64,000 bases of DNA from Chitinophagaceae bacterium (GCA_016699815.1 CP065012.1:1240001-1304000); one strand, 5' to 3'; counted from the stretch's first letter, positions 18,608-28,194 are shown. The notes: generated by a model from the sequence alone, not told the origin. Numbers and translations are program-made.

Positions 18608-19384
18608 TTAGCATTTCAACTGTAATAGGTCATAGGCCAGGTTACGGTTTGGGGGCAATGTGGCGCTTACATCGGTATGGTTACCCAATTGGTGGCTAAT
18701 ATGTGTAAAATAGCATTGAGGTATTTGCAATTCATCTGCAAGGGCAATAGCCTGGCTTAAGGTAAAATGAGAAACATGCTCTTTATGCCGAAGTGCATTT
18801 AATACCAGTATTTCGCTGCCCCTTATTTTTTCTTTTTCTACTACTTCAATTCGGTTGGCATCTGTAATATAGGTAAAATTACCAAACCTAAAACCCAGTA
18901 CCGGCATGTGCAGGTGCCATACTTTTATAGGAATTATGGGAATGTCACCTACTACAAATATTTCTTCGTCAATAGTATTTAATTCAATTTCCGGTATTCC
19001 GGGATATTTCTCTTTTGTAAATACATAATAAAATTCATTTTTTAATGCTTTTTGGGTAAGCTCATTGGCATATACCTGTACTGCAGCATTGCCAAAATAA
19101 TTAAAGGCTTTTACATCATCAAGCCCGGCAGTATGATCTTTATGCGGATGCGTAAAAATAACTGCATCCAGTTTTTTTACCTTACTGCGTAACATCTGGA
19201 AACGAAAATCGGGTGTGGTATCCACAACAAGGGTTGTATTGCTACTTTGCACCATTATACTGCTGCGCAAACGGTTGTCTTTTTTATCGGCTGAGCTGCA
19301 AACCGCACAGTTGCAGGCTATCATGGGTACGCCACTGCTGGTACCGGTGCCCAAAAAAGTAATGGTAAGTGGGGGATAATGCAT
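18608..19384 (-). CDS. MBL-fold metallo-hydrolase (PhnP-like)
   Basis: The 258-residue protein begins with ITFLGTGTSSGVPMIACNC. The metal motif is FTHPHKDHTAGLDD (H-x-H-x-D-H), with VWHLHMPVLGFRFG, YITDANRI and THISHQLGNH completing the site. This pattern is close to PhnP-type phosphodiesterases and Bacteroidota 'MBL fold metallo-hydrolase' proteins. The substrate is unknown; no phosphonate genes are nearby. Confidence 0.82.
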   Translation of the reverse strand: MHYPPLTITFLGTGTSSGVPMIACNCAVCSSADKKDNRLRSSIMVQSSNTTLVVDTTPDFRFQMLRSKVKKLDAVIFTHPHKDHTAGLDDVKAFNYFGNAAVQVYANELTQKALKNEFYYVFTKEKYPGIPEIELNTIDEEIFVVGDIPIIPIKVWHLHMPVLGFRFGNFTYITDANRIEVVEKEKIRGSEILVLNALRHKEHVSHFTLSQAIALADELQIPQCYFTHISHQLGNHTDVSATLPPNRNLAYDLLQLKC

Positions 19385-19460
19385 AAATCACAGGCTGTTA
19401 AAGCCCTTTTATTCTGTCAAAAAAAAGCACAACGAAGATAGCAAATAAAAAGTATTGCCG

Positions 19461-19859
19461 TTAATGCAAATGCTGCTGATGGCCCGGTACGGTACACCTG
19501 CTTTTTTTACAAAGCCTGTAATTAAAAAAATGCGCTGCAATAATTAACGCAATTGCAGGAAACAAAAAGATCAGCTCAAATTCAATAAATATTTCTTTAG
19601 CCAACAGCAGGCTAAACCCCAAACAAAAAATTACCAGGGGAAAAAATTGGCGGTGCTGTTTTAAAAATCCATGGCTTAAAGAATATACACCAATCATAAA
19701 AGCCAGTGCAATCATGCTCCATTCAAAATAATCGTTATGAATAATATCTCCCCCAAATAATGGCAGGCTGGTAAATAACAAAGGCAATACTGCACAATGT
19801 ATGGCACATATTAACGATGTGGTTACCCCTAAACCATCCCAATTAATTTTATGATTCAT
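19461..19859 (-). CDS. MerC-domain inner-membrane protein
   Basis: The 132-residue protein has four hydrophobic helices and a Cys pair in the first one (LICAIHCAVLPLLF), the MerC pattern for metal-ion transport. There is no mer operon here. It is divergent from SCO-family and Fur-family genes across a palindromic site. A C-terminal Cys/His cluster (CKKSRCTVPGHQQHLH) may bind metal. Together these suggest a metal-regulated transporter, perhaps for zinc or another divalent metal rather than mercury. Confidence 0.8.
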   Translation of the reverse strand: MNHKINWDGLGVTTSLICAIHCAVLPLLFTSLPLFGGDIIHNDYFEWSMIALAFMIGVYSLSHGFLKQHRQFFPLVIFCLGFSLLLAKEIFIEFELIFLFPAIALIIAAHFFNYRLCKKSRCTVPGHQQHLH

Positions 19860-19866
19860 CCTGCAG

Positions 19867-19915
19867 CAAAATTATAATATTTGCAACAATATTGCAAAAA
19901 ATTTATTTACCTTTG
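19867..19915. promoter_or_regulatory. Fur-type palindromic operator with divergent TAnnTTTG promoters (merC / SCO-fur)
   Basis: The 19-bp palindrome TTTGCAACAATATTGCAAA lies at 19880-19898 (7-bp arms, 5-bp centre). For merC, the reverse strand has TAATTTTG at 19874-19867 as the -7 box and TTTG at 19898-19895, giving a 20-bp spacer, so the palindrome covers the -33 element and much of the spacer. For the forward SCO gene, TACCTTTG lies at 19908-19915. A Fur-family repressor gene is two genes downstream, and Fur-family sites are commonly 19-bp palindromes. That it binds here is inference. Confidence 0.6.
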
Positions 19916-20000
19916 CCTTGTTATAAAGCCGCCGAAAAGTGTTTTTTTCTACTTACGCCACTAGTGCTTTAATTTTACAGGTAACCTAATTGAAATTGTT

Positions 20001-20726
20001 GTGAAGAAAAAATTTATCATCTATATAGGGTTTTTTGCCTTACTCTTTACCCTGTTTTTGGCTTTTGTGTTTTGGGATTATGATTTTTCAAAGTCTAAAT
20101 TAAAAGTAATTAATGCCACTATACCCGAGTTTAGTTTTAAAGATCAAAATGGAAAAGCTTTTACCAAAAGCATTGTGGATGGTAAAGTGTATGTTGCAGA
20201 ATATTTCTTTACCACATGCAAAGGCATTTGCCCCAAAATGAACCTAAACCTTCGAAGGGTTTATGAAGCTTACAAAAACGAACCGGGTTTTTTAATAGCT
20301 TCACACACCTGCATGCCCGAAACCGATAGCATACCCGTTTTAAAAAAATATGAAGCCAAAATGCTTGCCGGCGCTTTAACCCAAAATCCAAACGGCAGTT
20401 ATAAAATTATACATACTGACAGCCTTGAAAAATTTACAAATACCAATTGGTATTTTTTAACCGGCGATAAAATCTTGTTGTATAAACTGGCAAGGCAAGG
20501 TTACATAATTGATAACGATAAACCGGATAGCACTCAACATATTGGCGACCAGTTTTTACATTCCCAGTTTTTTGCCCTGGTAGATAAAAATAACCGGGTA
20601 CGTGGTATTTACGATGGCCTGGAAAACCGGGAAATTGAAAAACTTATTGGAGATATAAAAAATTTATTGAAAGAAAAAGTTACTACAAAGCGCTTTATGG
20701 ATGGCTTTGGCAATAACCCTGGATAA
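20001..20726 (+). CDS. SCO1/SenC family protein
   Basis: The 241-residue membrane-anchored thioredoxin-fold protein (one helix near residues 4-24) has CKGICPKMN, the CxxxCP copper-binding pair, and a distal His in QFLHSQFFALVDK. SCO proteins deliver copper to cytochrome c oxidase Cu-A or act as thiol oxidoreductases. The start is GTG at 20001. No cox genes are adjacent; it is followed by a Fur-family gene 10 bp later and is divergent from merC, so a metal-regulated role is plausible. Confidence 0.85.
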   Translation: MKKKFIIYIGFFALLFTLFLAFVFWDYDFSKSKLKVINATIPEFSFKDQNGKAFTKSIVDGKVYVAEYFFTTCKGICPKMNLNLRRVYEAYKNEPGFLIASHTCMPETDSIPVLKKYEAKMLAGALTQNPNGSYKIIHTDSLEKFTNTNWYFLTGDKILLYKLARQGYIIDNDKPDSTQHIGDQFLHSQFFALVDKNNRVRGIYDGLENREIEKLIGDIKNLLKEKVTTKRFMDGFGNNPG

Positions 20727-20736
20727 TTTACACAAC

Positions 20737-21150
20737 ATGAACAATATTCCAGACATTTTAAAAAGAAACAGTCTAAGCATTACAGATGGCCGCATGAAAA
20801 TACTGGAACTATTTTATAATAGTGATGGTGCGCTGGCCCATGCGGATATTGAAAAAAAAACCGGCCTGGCAGTGGACAGGGTAACTGTTTACCGTACCTT
20901 ACAAACTTTTGTGGAAAAGGGTATTATTCACCAGGTTCCTACTACAGATAATTCTATTTTATACGCCCTTTGTAAACACAACTGTGAAAAAGGCCATCAC
21001 CACGATAACCATGTACATTTTGTTTGTAACCAATGTGAAGCAACCGTTTGCCTCGATGAAGTAACCGTACCTGCGGTAAAACTCCCAGTTGGCTTTCGGC
21101 CCATACAGGCAGCAATGATTGTAACCGGACTTTGTAAAAATTGCATATAA
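20737..21150 (+). CDS. Fur-family metal-responsive repressor (possibly Zur-like)
   Basis: The 137-residue protein has the winged-helix N-terminus (LKRNSLSITDGRMKILELF, VDRVTVYRTLQTF) and a C-terminal half with two CxxC pairs (CNQCEATVC and GLCKNC), the structural zinc site, plus HHHDNHVHFVC. The start at ATG 20737 removes 12 residues from a longer frame that lies in the SCO gene. Sharing an operon with SCO and facing merC suggests control of metal homeostasis. Zur-like identity is inferred from neighbours only. Confidence 0.85.
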   Translation: MNNIPDILKRNSLSITDGRMKILELFYNSDGALAHADIEKKTGLAVDRVTVYRTLQTFVEKGIIHQVPTTDNSILYALCKHNCEKGHHHDNHVHFVCNQCEATVCLDEVTVPAVKLPVGFRPIQAAMIVTGLCKNCI

Positions 21151-21219
21151 TCTGAAACTATTGTTCGAAATTTTCGTCTTTAAAAAACACATACTTTTTT
21201 AAAATAAACCAAACATAAA

Positions 21220-21837
21220 ATGTTAGAAGAATTATTTAACCTGGTAAAAAATGTTGCCGGGGAATCAGCATCAAACAGTACCGAAATTGCTCCAGACCAA
21301 CAAACTGAAGTAGTAGCCGAAGCTACAAATACCGTAGCCTCGGGCCTTAGGAATATAGTTGCAGGGGGCGGTATCCAAAGCCTTATTTCATTACTTAGCG
21401 GCAATAACCAGCAGCAAGGCAAAAGCAGCCTACTTTCCAACCCTATTGTTTCTATGATGATTGGACATTTTGCCGGAAAACTCATGAATAAAATGAATAT
21501 TGGAAATGCCCAGGCAAGCAGTATTGCCAATTCATTGATTCCCGGGGTTATAAGCTCCCTTATTGGTAATATTAACGACAGCGGCAATAGCGCTTTTTCC
21601 ATAGAAAACCTGTTGAAATCCATTACTGGCGGCCAAACAGAACAGGTTGCACAGCAAAATCCACAATTTAATATTACAAACCTTATCAACCAGTTTACCG
21701 GAGTTGGTAACGGCCAGCAGCAGCAACAATCACCAGGCATACTGGAAGTAATTGGCCAGCTTGCTCAGGGCGCACAACAGCAGCAAGCCCGAAATGGCGG
21801 TGGTTTACTGGATTTAATTAAAGGTTTTACCCAATAA
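21220..21837 (+). CDS. DUF937-like protein
   Basis: The 205-residue, Gln/Asn/Ser-rich protein has no signal peptide. Hydrophobic patches such as LLSNPIVSMMIGHFAGKLMN and IPGVISSLIGNI, and a C-terminal GLLDLIKGFTQ, resemble the DUF937 segment of the OmpA-family gene at 6033-7295. The CAG/CAA runs encode Gln tracts (NGQQQQQSP, GAQQQQARNGG). Function is unknown. A strong terminator follows at 21867. Confidence 0.65.
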   Translation: MLEELFNLVKNVAGESASNSTEIAPDQQTEVVAEATNTVASGLRNIVAGGGIQSLISLLSGNNQQQGKSSLLSNPIVSMMIGHFAGKLMNKMNIGNAQASSIANSLIPGVISSLIGNINDSGNSAFSIENLLKSITGGQTEQVAQQNPQFNITNLINQFTGVGNGQQQQQSPGILEVIGQLAQGAQQQQARNGGGLLDLIKGFTQ

Positions 21838-21866
21838 AATTACAATTACAAGCATGGGATTGTATT

Positions 21867-21899
21867 AAAAAAAACCGCATAATATTATGCGGTTTTTTT
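21867..21899 (+). terminator. bidirectional rho-independent terminator
   Basis: A near-perfect palindrome with arms AACCGCATAAT / ATTATGCGGTT is bordered by an A run upstream and a T run downstream, so it can work on both strands. It ends the DUF937-like gene. Confidence 0.85.
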
Positions 21900-21929
21900 A
21901 AGCTTCAGGATAAAGCATAATATTGCAAA

Positions 21930-22826
21930 ATGCGAAAGCTTATTTTTCTCATCAATCCTGTTGCGGGCACAAAAAGTAAAGAGGCTTTACAAAAGCAGGT
22001 TATTAGAAAAACGAAAAAGGCCGGTTTGCCATTTGAAATTTTACCTACACAAGCATCCGGCAACTATAGCTTTCTAATTGAAAAAATACATACAGAAAAT
22101 ATTACCGATGTAATAGTTTGTGGCGGTGATGGCAGTATTAACCAGGTAGCAGCCGCATTACAGGGTATACCTGTCCATATTGGAATTTTACCCATGGGTT
22201 CCGGAAACGGGCTTGCCCGTGCAGCAGGCATTGCAACCGGTATTGGTAAGGCGCTTGATATTATTTATAGGGGCAAGGCATCTTATATTGATGGGTTTTA
22301 TATAAACCGGCACTTTAGCTGCATGCTTTGCGGGCTGGGCTTTGATGCTCAGGTAGCCCATGATTTTGCTTCGCAGTCAACCCGTGGGTTAGCTACATAT
22401 ATAGAACAAACAATAAAGAATTTTTTTTCAGTATCCTCCTACCCGTTCATTATACATATTAATGGAGAAAAAATAGAAACCCCCGCTTTTTTTATAAGCG
22501 TCGCCAATAGCAACCAATTTGGCAATAATGTTACTATTGCTCCAAAAGCCAGTATTGCTGATGGTTTGCTGGATGTAGTGATTGTTAAAAAGGATTATAA
22601 ATTGAGTATTTTATATGCCCTTTTTAAGCAAATTATTTTTGGTAAAGTAATGCCGCATATCCAAAAACAAAATAGCAGGCAAAAAGTACATTACTACCAG
22701 GTAAAGGAACTGCAAATTGAGAACCCAGCTTTAGCGCCTTTGCATATAGATGGGGAACCTGCAGAAACAACTAATTATTTTGAAATAAAAATAAAAGAAA
22801 ATGCCTTTAAGTTGTTGCAACCATAA
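21930..22826 (+). CDS. diacylglycerol/lipid kinase family protein
   Basis: The 298-residue protein has the DAGK catalytic domain: LINPVAGTKSK, VCGGDGSINQVAA (GGDG) and LPMGSGNGLARA, with LHIDGEPAE near the end. It would phosphorylate a lipid such as diacylglycerol or a sphingoid base using ATP at the membrane. The YegS/BmrU-like layout is normal in length. Its stop is 1 bp from the convergent patatin gene. Confidence 0.86.
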   Translation: MRKLIFLINPVAGTKSKEALQKQVIRKTKKAGLPFEILPTQASGNYSFLIEKIHTENITDVIVCGGDGSINQVAAALQGIPVHIGILPMGSGNGLARAAGIATGIGKALDIIYRGKASYIDGFYINRHFSCMLCGLGFDAQVAHDFASQSTRGLATYIEQTIKNFFSVSSYPFIIHINGEKIETPAFFISVANSNQFGNNVTIAPKASIADGLLDVVIVKKDYKLSILYALFKQIIFGKVMPHIQKQNSRQKVHYYQVKELQIENPALAPLHIDGEPAETTNYFEIKIKENAFKLLQP

Positions 22827-22827
22827 T

Positions 22828-25044
22828 TTAATTAAGCAGTTCAATAATTTCTTTTACAGCATGTAAGGTATTGGGCGAGTCAAAAGATTCAATAATATCC
22901 CTTTTTTCTCTTGCGGTTAAATGAAAATTTAAGGCTACTTTTTTATCGGGTTTTTGAGGGATATACATTACCATAACTTTTTTAAGCATTGTGCCGAATG
23001 AATTTTTAAAATAGGCAAAATCAGTGTCCTGGTAATAATCCTGCATCCTAAACCAATTATTTTGCAGCATTGTTGCCGGGGAAACCAGTACATCGGTTGC
23101 TGTACGGGGTTCAAATGGTGGCATCCAGTTGCTGGTATTTCTGTCTCTTATTTGTATGATCAATACACCCGAAGTATTTTCTTCAACCCAGTTTTTAAAA
23201 TTATCCAGGAAACGCAAAGTGGCTTCCTGACCAAAATTATCCCTTAGACCGGCATCCATTACATCAATAACCGGGTTTGTGGGCAACCATACATTGGGCA
23301 ATACGTAAGGAAAAGTTGCATTCATCCTTAAAGCAGAAAGCAGGCGGAGATTCATGGGTTGCTGGTTTTTAAAAAGGGCCGCAAAGTCAACAGCATCCGG
23401 GCTTATGGACGTATCCTTTTGCAATGCAACTGGCTTCATCATAAAACTCATAGGCAGTGTACTTAAAATCATTTTTTTTCCATCGCCTTTAACCACGGCA
23501 TTAAATAACAGTAGTGGCACGGTGGCATCTGCTTCATCCTTTTGGATATTCTTCAATTGCACATTTAAGATATCGTTTGTATTTTCCGATAGTTTTTTTT
23601 CAAAGGCATAGCCACGGTCTTTGATATATTTATTATTCCCTACAGAAAATTTTAAAGAAGATGCCATAAGGTCCCTTGCCATCATAGAACTAAAAACTGA
23701 GTTTAGTAAATCCCCCGTGATGTTATTGAGGTATTGTGGGCTGGATAAATGAATAGAAGCCCCATGAATTTTACGACGGTAAAGCTCCCGGTAGTATGTT
23801 GCAGCCAACATGCCCCCACTGGCGCCGCTTATCAAAAAGGTTTTTTTCATGAGCTTTCCATGCAGCATACTATCCAATTTTTGCATAGCATGCATTGTAA
23901 AAGCGCTGCTCCGCAACCCACCACCACTCACATTAATAAATATCATTAAAGGCTTTGCCGAGTCCTGTCGGGTCTTCCATTTATTCAACACAGAGATCAT
24001 CTGCTCTTTATCTTTTTGCAAAATATCTGCAGAACAAATTGCATTTAAAGAGCCAGGATCATATTTTGGTCTTAAATCGTTATTCGGGTATTCCAACCCA
24101 TAGGCTTTATTTCGTGGATCTAAATATCCTTTTTCAAAAAGAAAATTAAAAAACAACAGCAATAAAATTGCCGCAGGAAGACTCCAACTTTGTAAAAAAT
24201 AAGCCAGCGCCCCAATTAAAGCAATCATTAACGAAAAGAAAATAAATACACTGGCTGCTGCAGGCATTTCAAAAAATGGCTTGTCTAAAAAGAAACCAAC
24301 CAGTATTAAAAAAAGAAAGGCCAGTAAAATACTTACAATAGCTGCCAGGTGATGACGTTTAAAAATACTTTCTATAAAATCATCTCTGTAATGGCTTACG
24401 CTCCGGGTTTTTTTTAGTTTCAGCCTTCCGGTGATGTAGTAATTTACGGGCAATGCAAAAAAATCCATCCCCAACTTTTTTCCCAAAAAAATTTTTTTAA
24501 ACTGGTCGGGATTGCTCACAATTGCTGCAACCCTTTTGGAAATAGTTTTATCTGCGCCAAAAAAATATACAAATGAAAGTAGTACCAATGTGGCACCTCC
24601 TGCTAAAATACCTATCATGAGCAGCATAATTTCATTAAAAGCCATCAGCTCCCTGTAATCATCATACTTATAAAGTTTTATAAAATAAAAAATTAAAAAA
24701 AGGCCTGGAAGTATGCTATTATTAAGGCAGTATTTTAAAAAAGGGTTGGTGGTAGTAGCTAAAAATTTAAACCTTCGGCTATGCAAAATAAAAGTAGTAA
24801 TATGCCAGCTCATAAAAAACACACCGAGTGCAATACCTACAATAAAAGCACCCAGTATGCCCACATTATTTAAATATTCAGGCGCAAAAAACAAGGCATC
24901 AGCACCATAAGATTTTAAAAAACTACTATTAATGCAGCTGAACAGTACATACCAAAACAGCAATAATACCTGGTACTTCCTAAAGTGCAGTATAAATAAC
25001 TGAACCGGGAAAAAAGTATAAAAATTTTTAAACCAGGTGTTCAT
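22828..25044 (-). CDS. membrane-anchored patatin-like phospholipase
   Basis: The 738-residue protein has about six hydrophobic helices in its N-terminal 330 residues, then a patatin domain. The oxyanion-type NVSGGGLRSSAF, the serine motif SGASGG and the catalytic-aspartate motif VMDAGLRDN are all visible. It should be an acyl hydrolase at the inner membrane. Its substrate is not known. The combination of a large multi-helix N-terminus and a patatin domain is seen in Bacteroidota but is poorly characterised. Confidence 0.8.
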   Translation of the reverse strand: MNTWFKNFYTFFPVQLFILHFRKYQVLLLFWYVLFSCINSSFLKSYGADALFFAPEYLNNVGILGAFIVGIALGVFFMSWHITTFILHSRRFKFLATTTNPFLKYCLNNSILPGLFLIFYFIKLYKYDDYRELMAFNEIMLLMIGILAGGATLVLLSFVYFFGADKTISKRVAAIVSNPDQFKKIFLGKKLGMDFFALPVNYYITGRLKLKKTRSVSHYRDDFIESIFKRHHLAAIVSILLAFLFLILVGFFLDKPFFEMPAAASVFIFFSLMIALIGALAYFLQSWSLPAAILLLLFFNFLFEKGYLDPRNKAYGLEYPNNDLRPKYDPGSLNAICSADILQKDKEQMISVLNKWKTRQDSAKPLMIFINVSGGGLRSSAFTMHAMQKLDSMLHGKLMKKTFLISGASGGMLAATYYRELYRRKIHGASIHLSSPQYLNNITGDLLNSVFSSMMARDLMASSLKFSVGNNKYIKDRGYAFEKKLSENTNDILNVQLKNIQKDEADATVPLLLFNAVVKGDGKKMILSTLPMSFMMKPVALQKDTSISPDAVDFAALFKNQQPMNLRLLSALRMNATFPYVLPNVWLPTNPVIDVMDAGLRDNFGQEATLRFLDNFKNWVEENTSGVLIIQIRDRNTSNWMPPFEPRTATDVLVSPATMLQNNWFRMQDYYQDTDFAYFKNSFGTMLKKVMVMYIPQKPDKKVALNFHLTAREKRDIIESFDSPNTLHAVKEIIELLN

Positions 25045-25175
25045 GTGTTCATTTTATATATACTCTTTGGCACAACTTGCCCCGGCAACTTGCCGGGATA
25101 GATCCTGCCAGCAGACATTTTCTGTTGGTATCAATTTTTGTATAGCCCATTTCATGGCAAAAATAATTATCAAAA

Positions 25176-26243
25176 TTATACGGGAGCCGCAGTTGTTTTT
25201 TTTTGGGTAACTAAAAAAAGCAGCGTTGTTAGTGCCATTACCACTAAAATAGCCACAAATTGATGCAACACACCCAGCACAACCAGCACCTTGAGATTTG
25301 CAGCATTTAAAACCGTAACAATACCTAACAACACCTGGCACATCACTAAAACGATAAAAGCCAGCCTGTATTTTGCAAAAAGGGTATTTACCGTTAAGTT
25401 TTTAGAAACAAAAAAGAAAACAATTGCCAAAATAAAAAGCAGGTACGCTAATCCCCTATGAATAAAATGAACCAATAAGGGGTTATTAAAAAAATTGGAG
25501 GGTGCCGGCTGCATCTCCATCATTCCCGGTGGAAGCATGGCATGGTTGATAGAGGGCCAGGTAGTTGCAGTTTGCCCAGCTCTTAAGCCCGCCATAAAAC
25601 CACCATAAATTAATTGAATCAAAAGCAATACTGCAATTACAACCAGCAAGTTTTTAATAGGTGCATTTAAAAGTTTTTGTTTGAAATTGGGCAAGAGGCC
25701 TAAGGCAAACCAAAGTGTATATACCAGCAAAATTACTGCCGCTAAAAAATGGGTGGTAAGCTCTACATGGCCCACATAAAATTTTTCTGGCACCAGGCCG
25801 CTTTTAACCATTAACCAGCCTATTGCACCCTGCAATGCGCCCAATAAAAATAAAACAATCATTGGGCTTATCATTGGCCGGCTGAATTTCTTCTTTACAA
25901 TAAAATATACAAACCCGGCAATAAACACCATGCCCATTAACCTTGCCCAAACCCGGTGGAACCACTCCCAAAAAAAAATAAATTTAAACTGGCTGAGCGA
26001 AAAACTGCTGTGAACATATTTAAACTGATCGGTATTTTTATATTTATCAAACTCAGCTACCCAGGCGGCATCATTTAATGGCGGTAAAGTTCCAGTTATG
26101 GGTTTCCACTCCGTAATAGAAAGCCCCGATTCTGTAAGCCTTGTAATACCGCCAAGCAAAATCTGTATTACTATCATAGCAACTCCCAGCAAAAGCCAAT
26201 GGGCTACCTGCCTGTTATTTTTTTCCTGTAGCGGGTAATTCAT
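25176..26243 (-). CDS. ctaA: haem A synthase (COX15/CtaA family)
   Basis: The 355-residue protein has eight hydrophobic helices. Family motifs are GGITRLTESGLSITEWKPI, EWFHRVWARLMG, GGFMAGLRAG and HFIHRGLAYLLF, including histidines that bind haem. It oxidises haem O to haem A for cytochrome aa3 oxidase. GLVPEKFYVGHVELTTHF supplies another conserved histidine region. No haem O synthase is in the window. Confidence 0.9.
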   Translation of the reverse strand: MNYPLQEKNNRQVAHWLLLGVAMIVIQILLGGITRLTESGLSITEWKPITGTLPPLNDAAWVAEFDKYKNTDQFKYVHSSFSLSQFKFIFFWEWFHRVWARLMGMVFIAGFVYFIVKKKFSRPMISPMIVLFLLGALQGAIGWLMVKSGLVPEKFYVGHVELTTHFLAAVILLVYTLWFALGLLPNFKQKLLNAPIKNLLVVIAVLLLIQLIYGGFMAGLRAGQTATTWPSINHAMLPPGMMEMQPAPSNFFNNPLLVHFIHRGLAYLLFILAIVFFFVSKNLTVNTLFAKYRLAFIVLVMCQVLLGIVTVLNAANLKVLVVLGVLHQFVAILVVMALTTLLFLVTQKKTTAAPV

Positions 26244-26297
26244 AAAGGCAAAGTTACGGAGGCAAAAATTTTTTAAAGATATTTGTATTGTTACTAC

Positions 26298-26894
26298 ATG
26301 TTACAACCATTTTTACAGCGTGGGATATTAGAAGCCGGTATTGATGAAGCTGGAAGGGGATGCTATGCCGGGCCGGTATTTGCTGCTGCAGTAATACTGC
26401 CGCAAAACTTTTTTCATCCTTTGTTAAACGACAGTAAAAAGTTATCGCACCGCCAGCGGATGGAACTAAGGCCTATAATTGAAAAAGAAAGCATTAGCTA
26501 TGCAGTTGCCAGTATTTGCAATATTGAAATAGATAAAATTAATATCCTGCAGGCATCTTTTAAAGCAATGCATTTGGCACTGGATAAACTTAAAATACAA
26601 CCCGGGTTTTTGCTCATAGATGGTAACCGGTTTAAACCTTATAAAAAAATCCCTCATCAATGCATTGTAAAAGGAGATGCCACTTATGCATCAATTGCCG
26701 CAGCAAGCATTTTGGCTAAAACCTACCGGGATGAGTTAATGCAAAAGCTGCATGAGGAATTCCCACAATATGGCTGGAACCAAAATAAAGGCTATGGAAC
26801 CGCAGAACACCGCAATGCCATAAAAGAAATTGGATTGTGTAAATACCACCGCAAAAGCTACAATATTTCACCGCTGCAACCAGAAATGTTTTAA
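26298..26894 (+). CDS. rnhB: ribonuclease HII
   Basis: The 198-residue enzyme removes RNA from RNA-DNA hybrids. The metal-binding motif GIDEAGRGCYAGPVFAA and the later IDGN and KGDATYASIAAASILAK motifs show intact catalytic acidic residues. I choose ATG 26298 over a TTG at 26283 that adds five residues. It is divergent from the haem A synthase gene and convergent with the M23 peptidase. Confidence 0.93.
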   Translation: MLQPFLQRGILEAGIDEAGRGCYAGPVFAAAVILPQNFFHPLLNDSKKLSHRQRMELRPIIEKESISYAVASICNIEIDKINILQASFKAMHLALDKLKIQPGFLLIDGNRFKPYKKIPHQCIVKGDATYASIAAASILAKTYRDELMQKLHEEFPQYGWNQNKGYGTAEHRNAIKEIGLCKYHRKSYNISPLQPEMF

Positions 26895-27020
26895 GAACAT
26901 GCTTTAAACTATTTTCTCAGCGCTAAGTCTTAAATAATGGCTGCAATAATTATTTAAATAAAAATAGTTGTTCATTGTTGTTAATAAAGGCAATCTCAAT
27001 ACCTGGGGTTGCTTTTTATA

Positions 27021-27995
27021 TTAATCAAAACTTCTTGCACTGCCGGTTGATGCAATTTTCAGCAAGCGGTCGTATTCTTCGGCATTAAGATCGTTGTAAA
27101 AAAAGTAAACAGGGTCTACCGCCTGGTTGTTAATATGCACTTCGTAATGGCAATGCGGGCCGGTACTTTTTCCGGTACTTCCTACCCAGCCAATTACTTC
27201 ACCCCTTTTCACTTTTTGCCCGGTACGGGCTTTTACCCTTACCATGTGGCCATAAAGGGTTTCGTAACCATATCCATGATTAATAATTACATGGTTACCA
27301 TAACCGCCTTCGCTTGAGCCGGCAAGCTTTATTACGCCATCTCCTGTTGCATAAATAGGTGTGCCTTGCGGTGCGCTAAAATCAAGACCTTTATGCATTT
27401 TGGGTGTACCATATACAGGGTCTATACGCAAGCCAAAGCCGCTGGCCACCCGGTTAAGCTGCTTATTGCTCACCGGCTGAATTGCAGGCATGCTCGCCAT
27501 TTTTTCATCCTGGTTTTTAATGAGCTTTTCAATTTCGTTATAACTTTTTTGCTGAAAAGCAATTCGGGCATTTAAATTATTTAGTTGTGCGGCAATATCT
27601 TTCCCCAGTATACCCTCATCTATACTGCTTACTTTATCAAACTCTTTTTGCTTTTCAATTAATTTTGCCCTGGCGCTATCGGGCAATGGATTGGCTTCAA
27701 AAATAGAGCGGTAAACTTCATTGTCTCTTTTTTCCAATGCACCCAGGTCATTTTCTATGGTTTTAATTTTTCCCTGCAGTAAATCAAAGTTTTCTTTTAA
27801 GGCTGCATATTTCCTCCTGCTTTCCAAATCGCCGGGTTTGGGAAAAAAACGGTTATAGAGATAAATAATAATAAGGGAACTTACGGCCAGTGCACTTAAA
27901 AAACCAAAAAGGCGGAGCAGCCTTACACGAAACGGCGTTACAAACTTTTCGTAACGCAGCGTATGTGTATTATAGAAGTATTTGATTTTTTTCAT
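27021..27995 (-). CDS. M23 family metallopeptidase
   Basis: The 324-residue protein has an N-terminal transmembrane helix (residues 28-48), a coiled-coil region (about 60-165) and a C-terminal LytM domain. Zinc motifs are MHKGLDFSAPQG (H-x3-D) and GPHCHYEVHIN (H-x-H). FGLRIDPVYGTPK precedes them. It would cleave peptidoglycan cross-links or activate amidases. The N-terminus resembles the MepM/ NlpD-like Bacteroidota membrane-anchored class. Confidence 0.9.
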   Translation of the reverse strand: MKKIKYFYNTHTLRYEKFVTPFRVRLLRLFGFLSALAVSSLIIIYLYNRFFPKPGDLESRRKYAALKENFDLLQGKIKTIENDLGALEKRDNEVYRSIFEANPLPDSARAKLIEKQKEFDKVSSIDEGILGKDIAAQLNNLNARIAFQQKSYNEIEKLIKNQDEKMASMPAIQPVSNKQLNRVASGFGLRIDPVYGTPKMHKGLDFSAPQGTPIYATGDGVIKLAGSSEGGYGNHVIINHGYGYETLYGHMVRVKARTGQKVKRGEVIGWVGSTGKSTGPHCHYEVHINNQAVDPVYFFYNDLNAEEYDRLLKIASTGSARSFD

Positions 27996-28194
27996 AAAAC
28001 ACTGGTTGCATCAGGGGCTATACTGCCTTAATCATTACATTTGCAATTCAAAAAAAAAATTGAAATGTGGCCAATTTCTTCAGCAACAGGAAATAACAAT
28101 ATTTGCCACCCTATTGGTATTGCCCAAATGCAGGAAATACAAATATAACCACCAAAAAAATATAAATCAACCCCATATATAAATTATTCAATAC

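Noticed and set aside
26950..27020. Weak hairpin with GGCAA/TTGC between rnhB and the M23 gene
   Set aside because: The stem is only four bases without mismatch; no reliable terminator.
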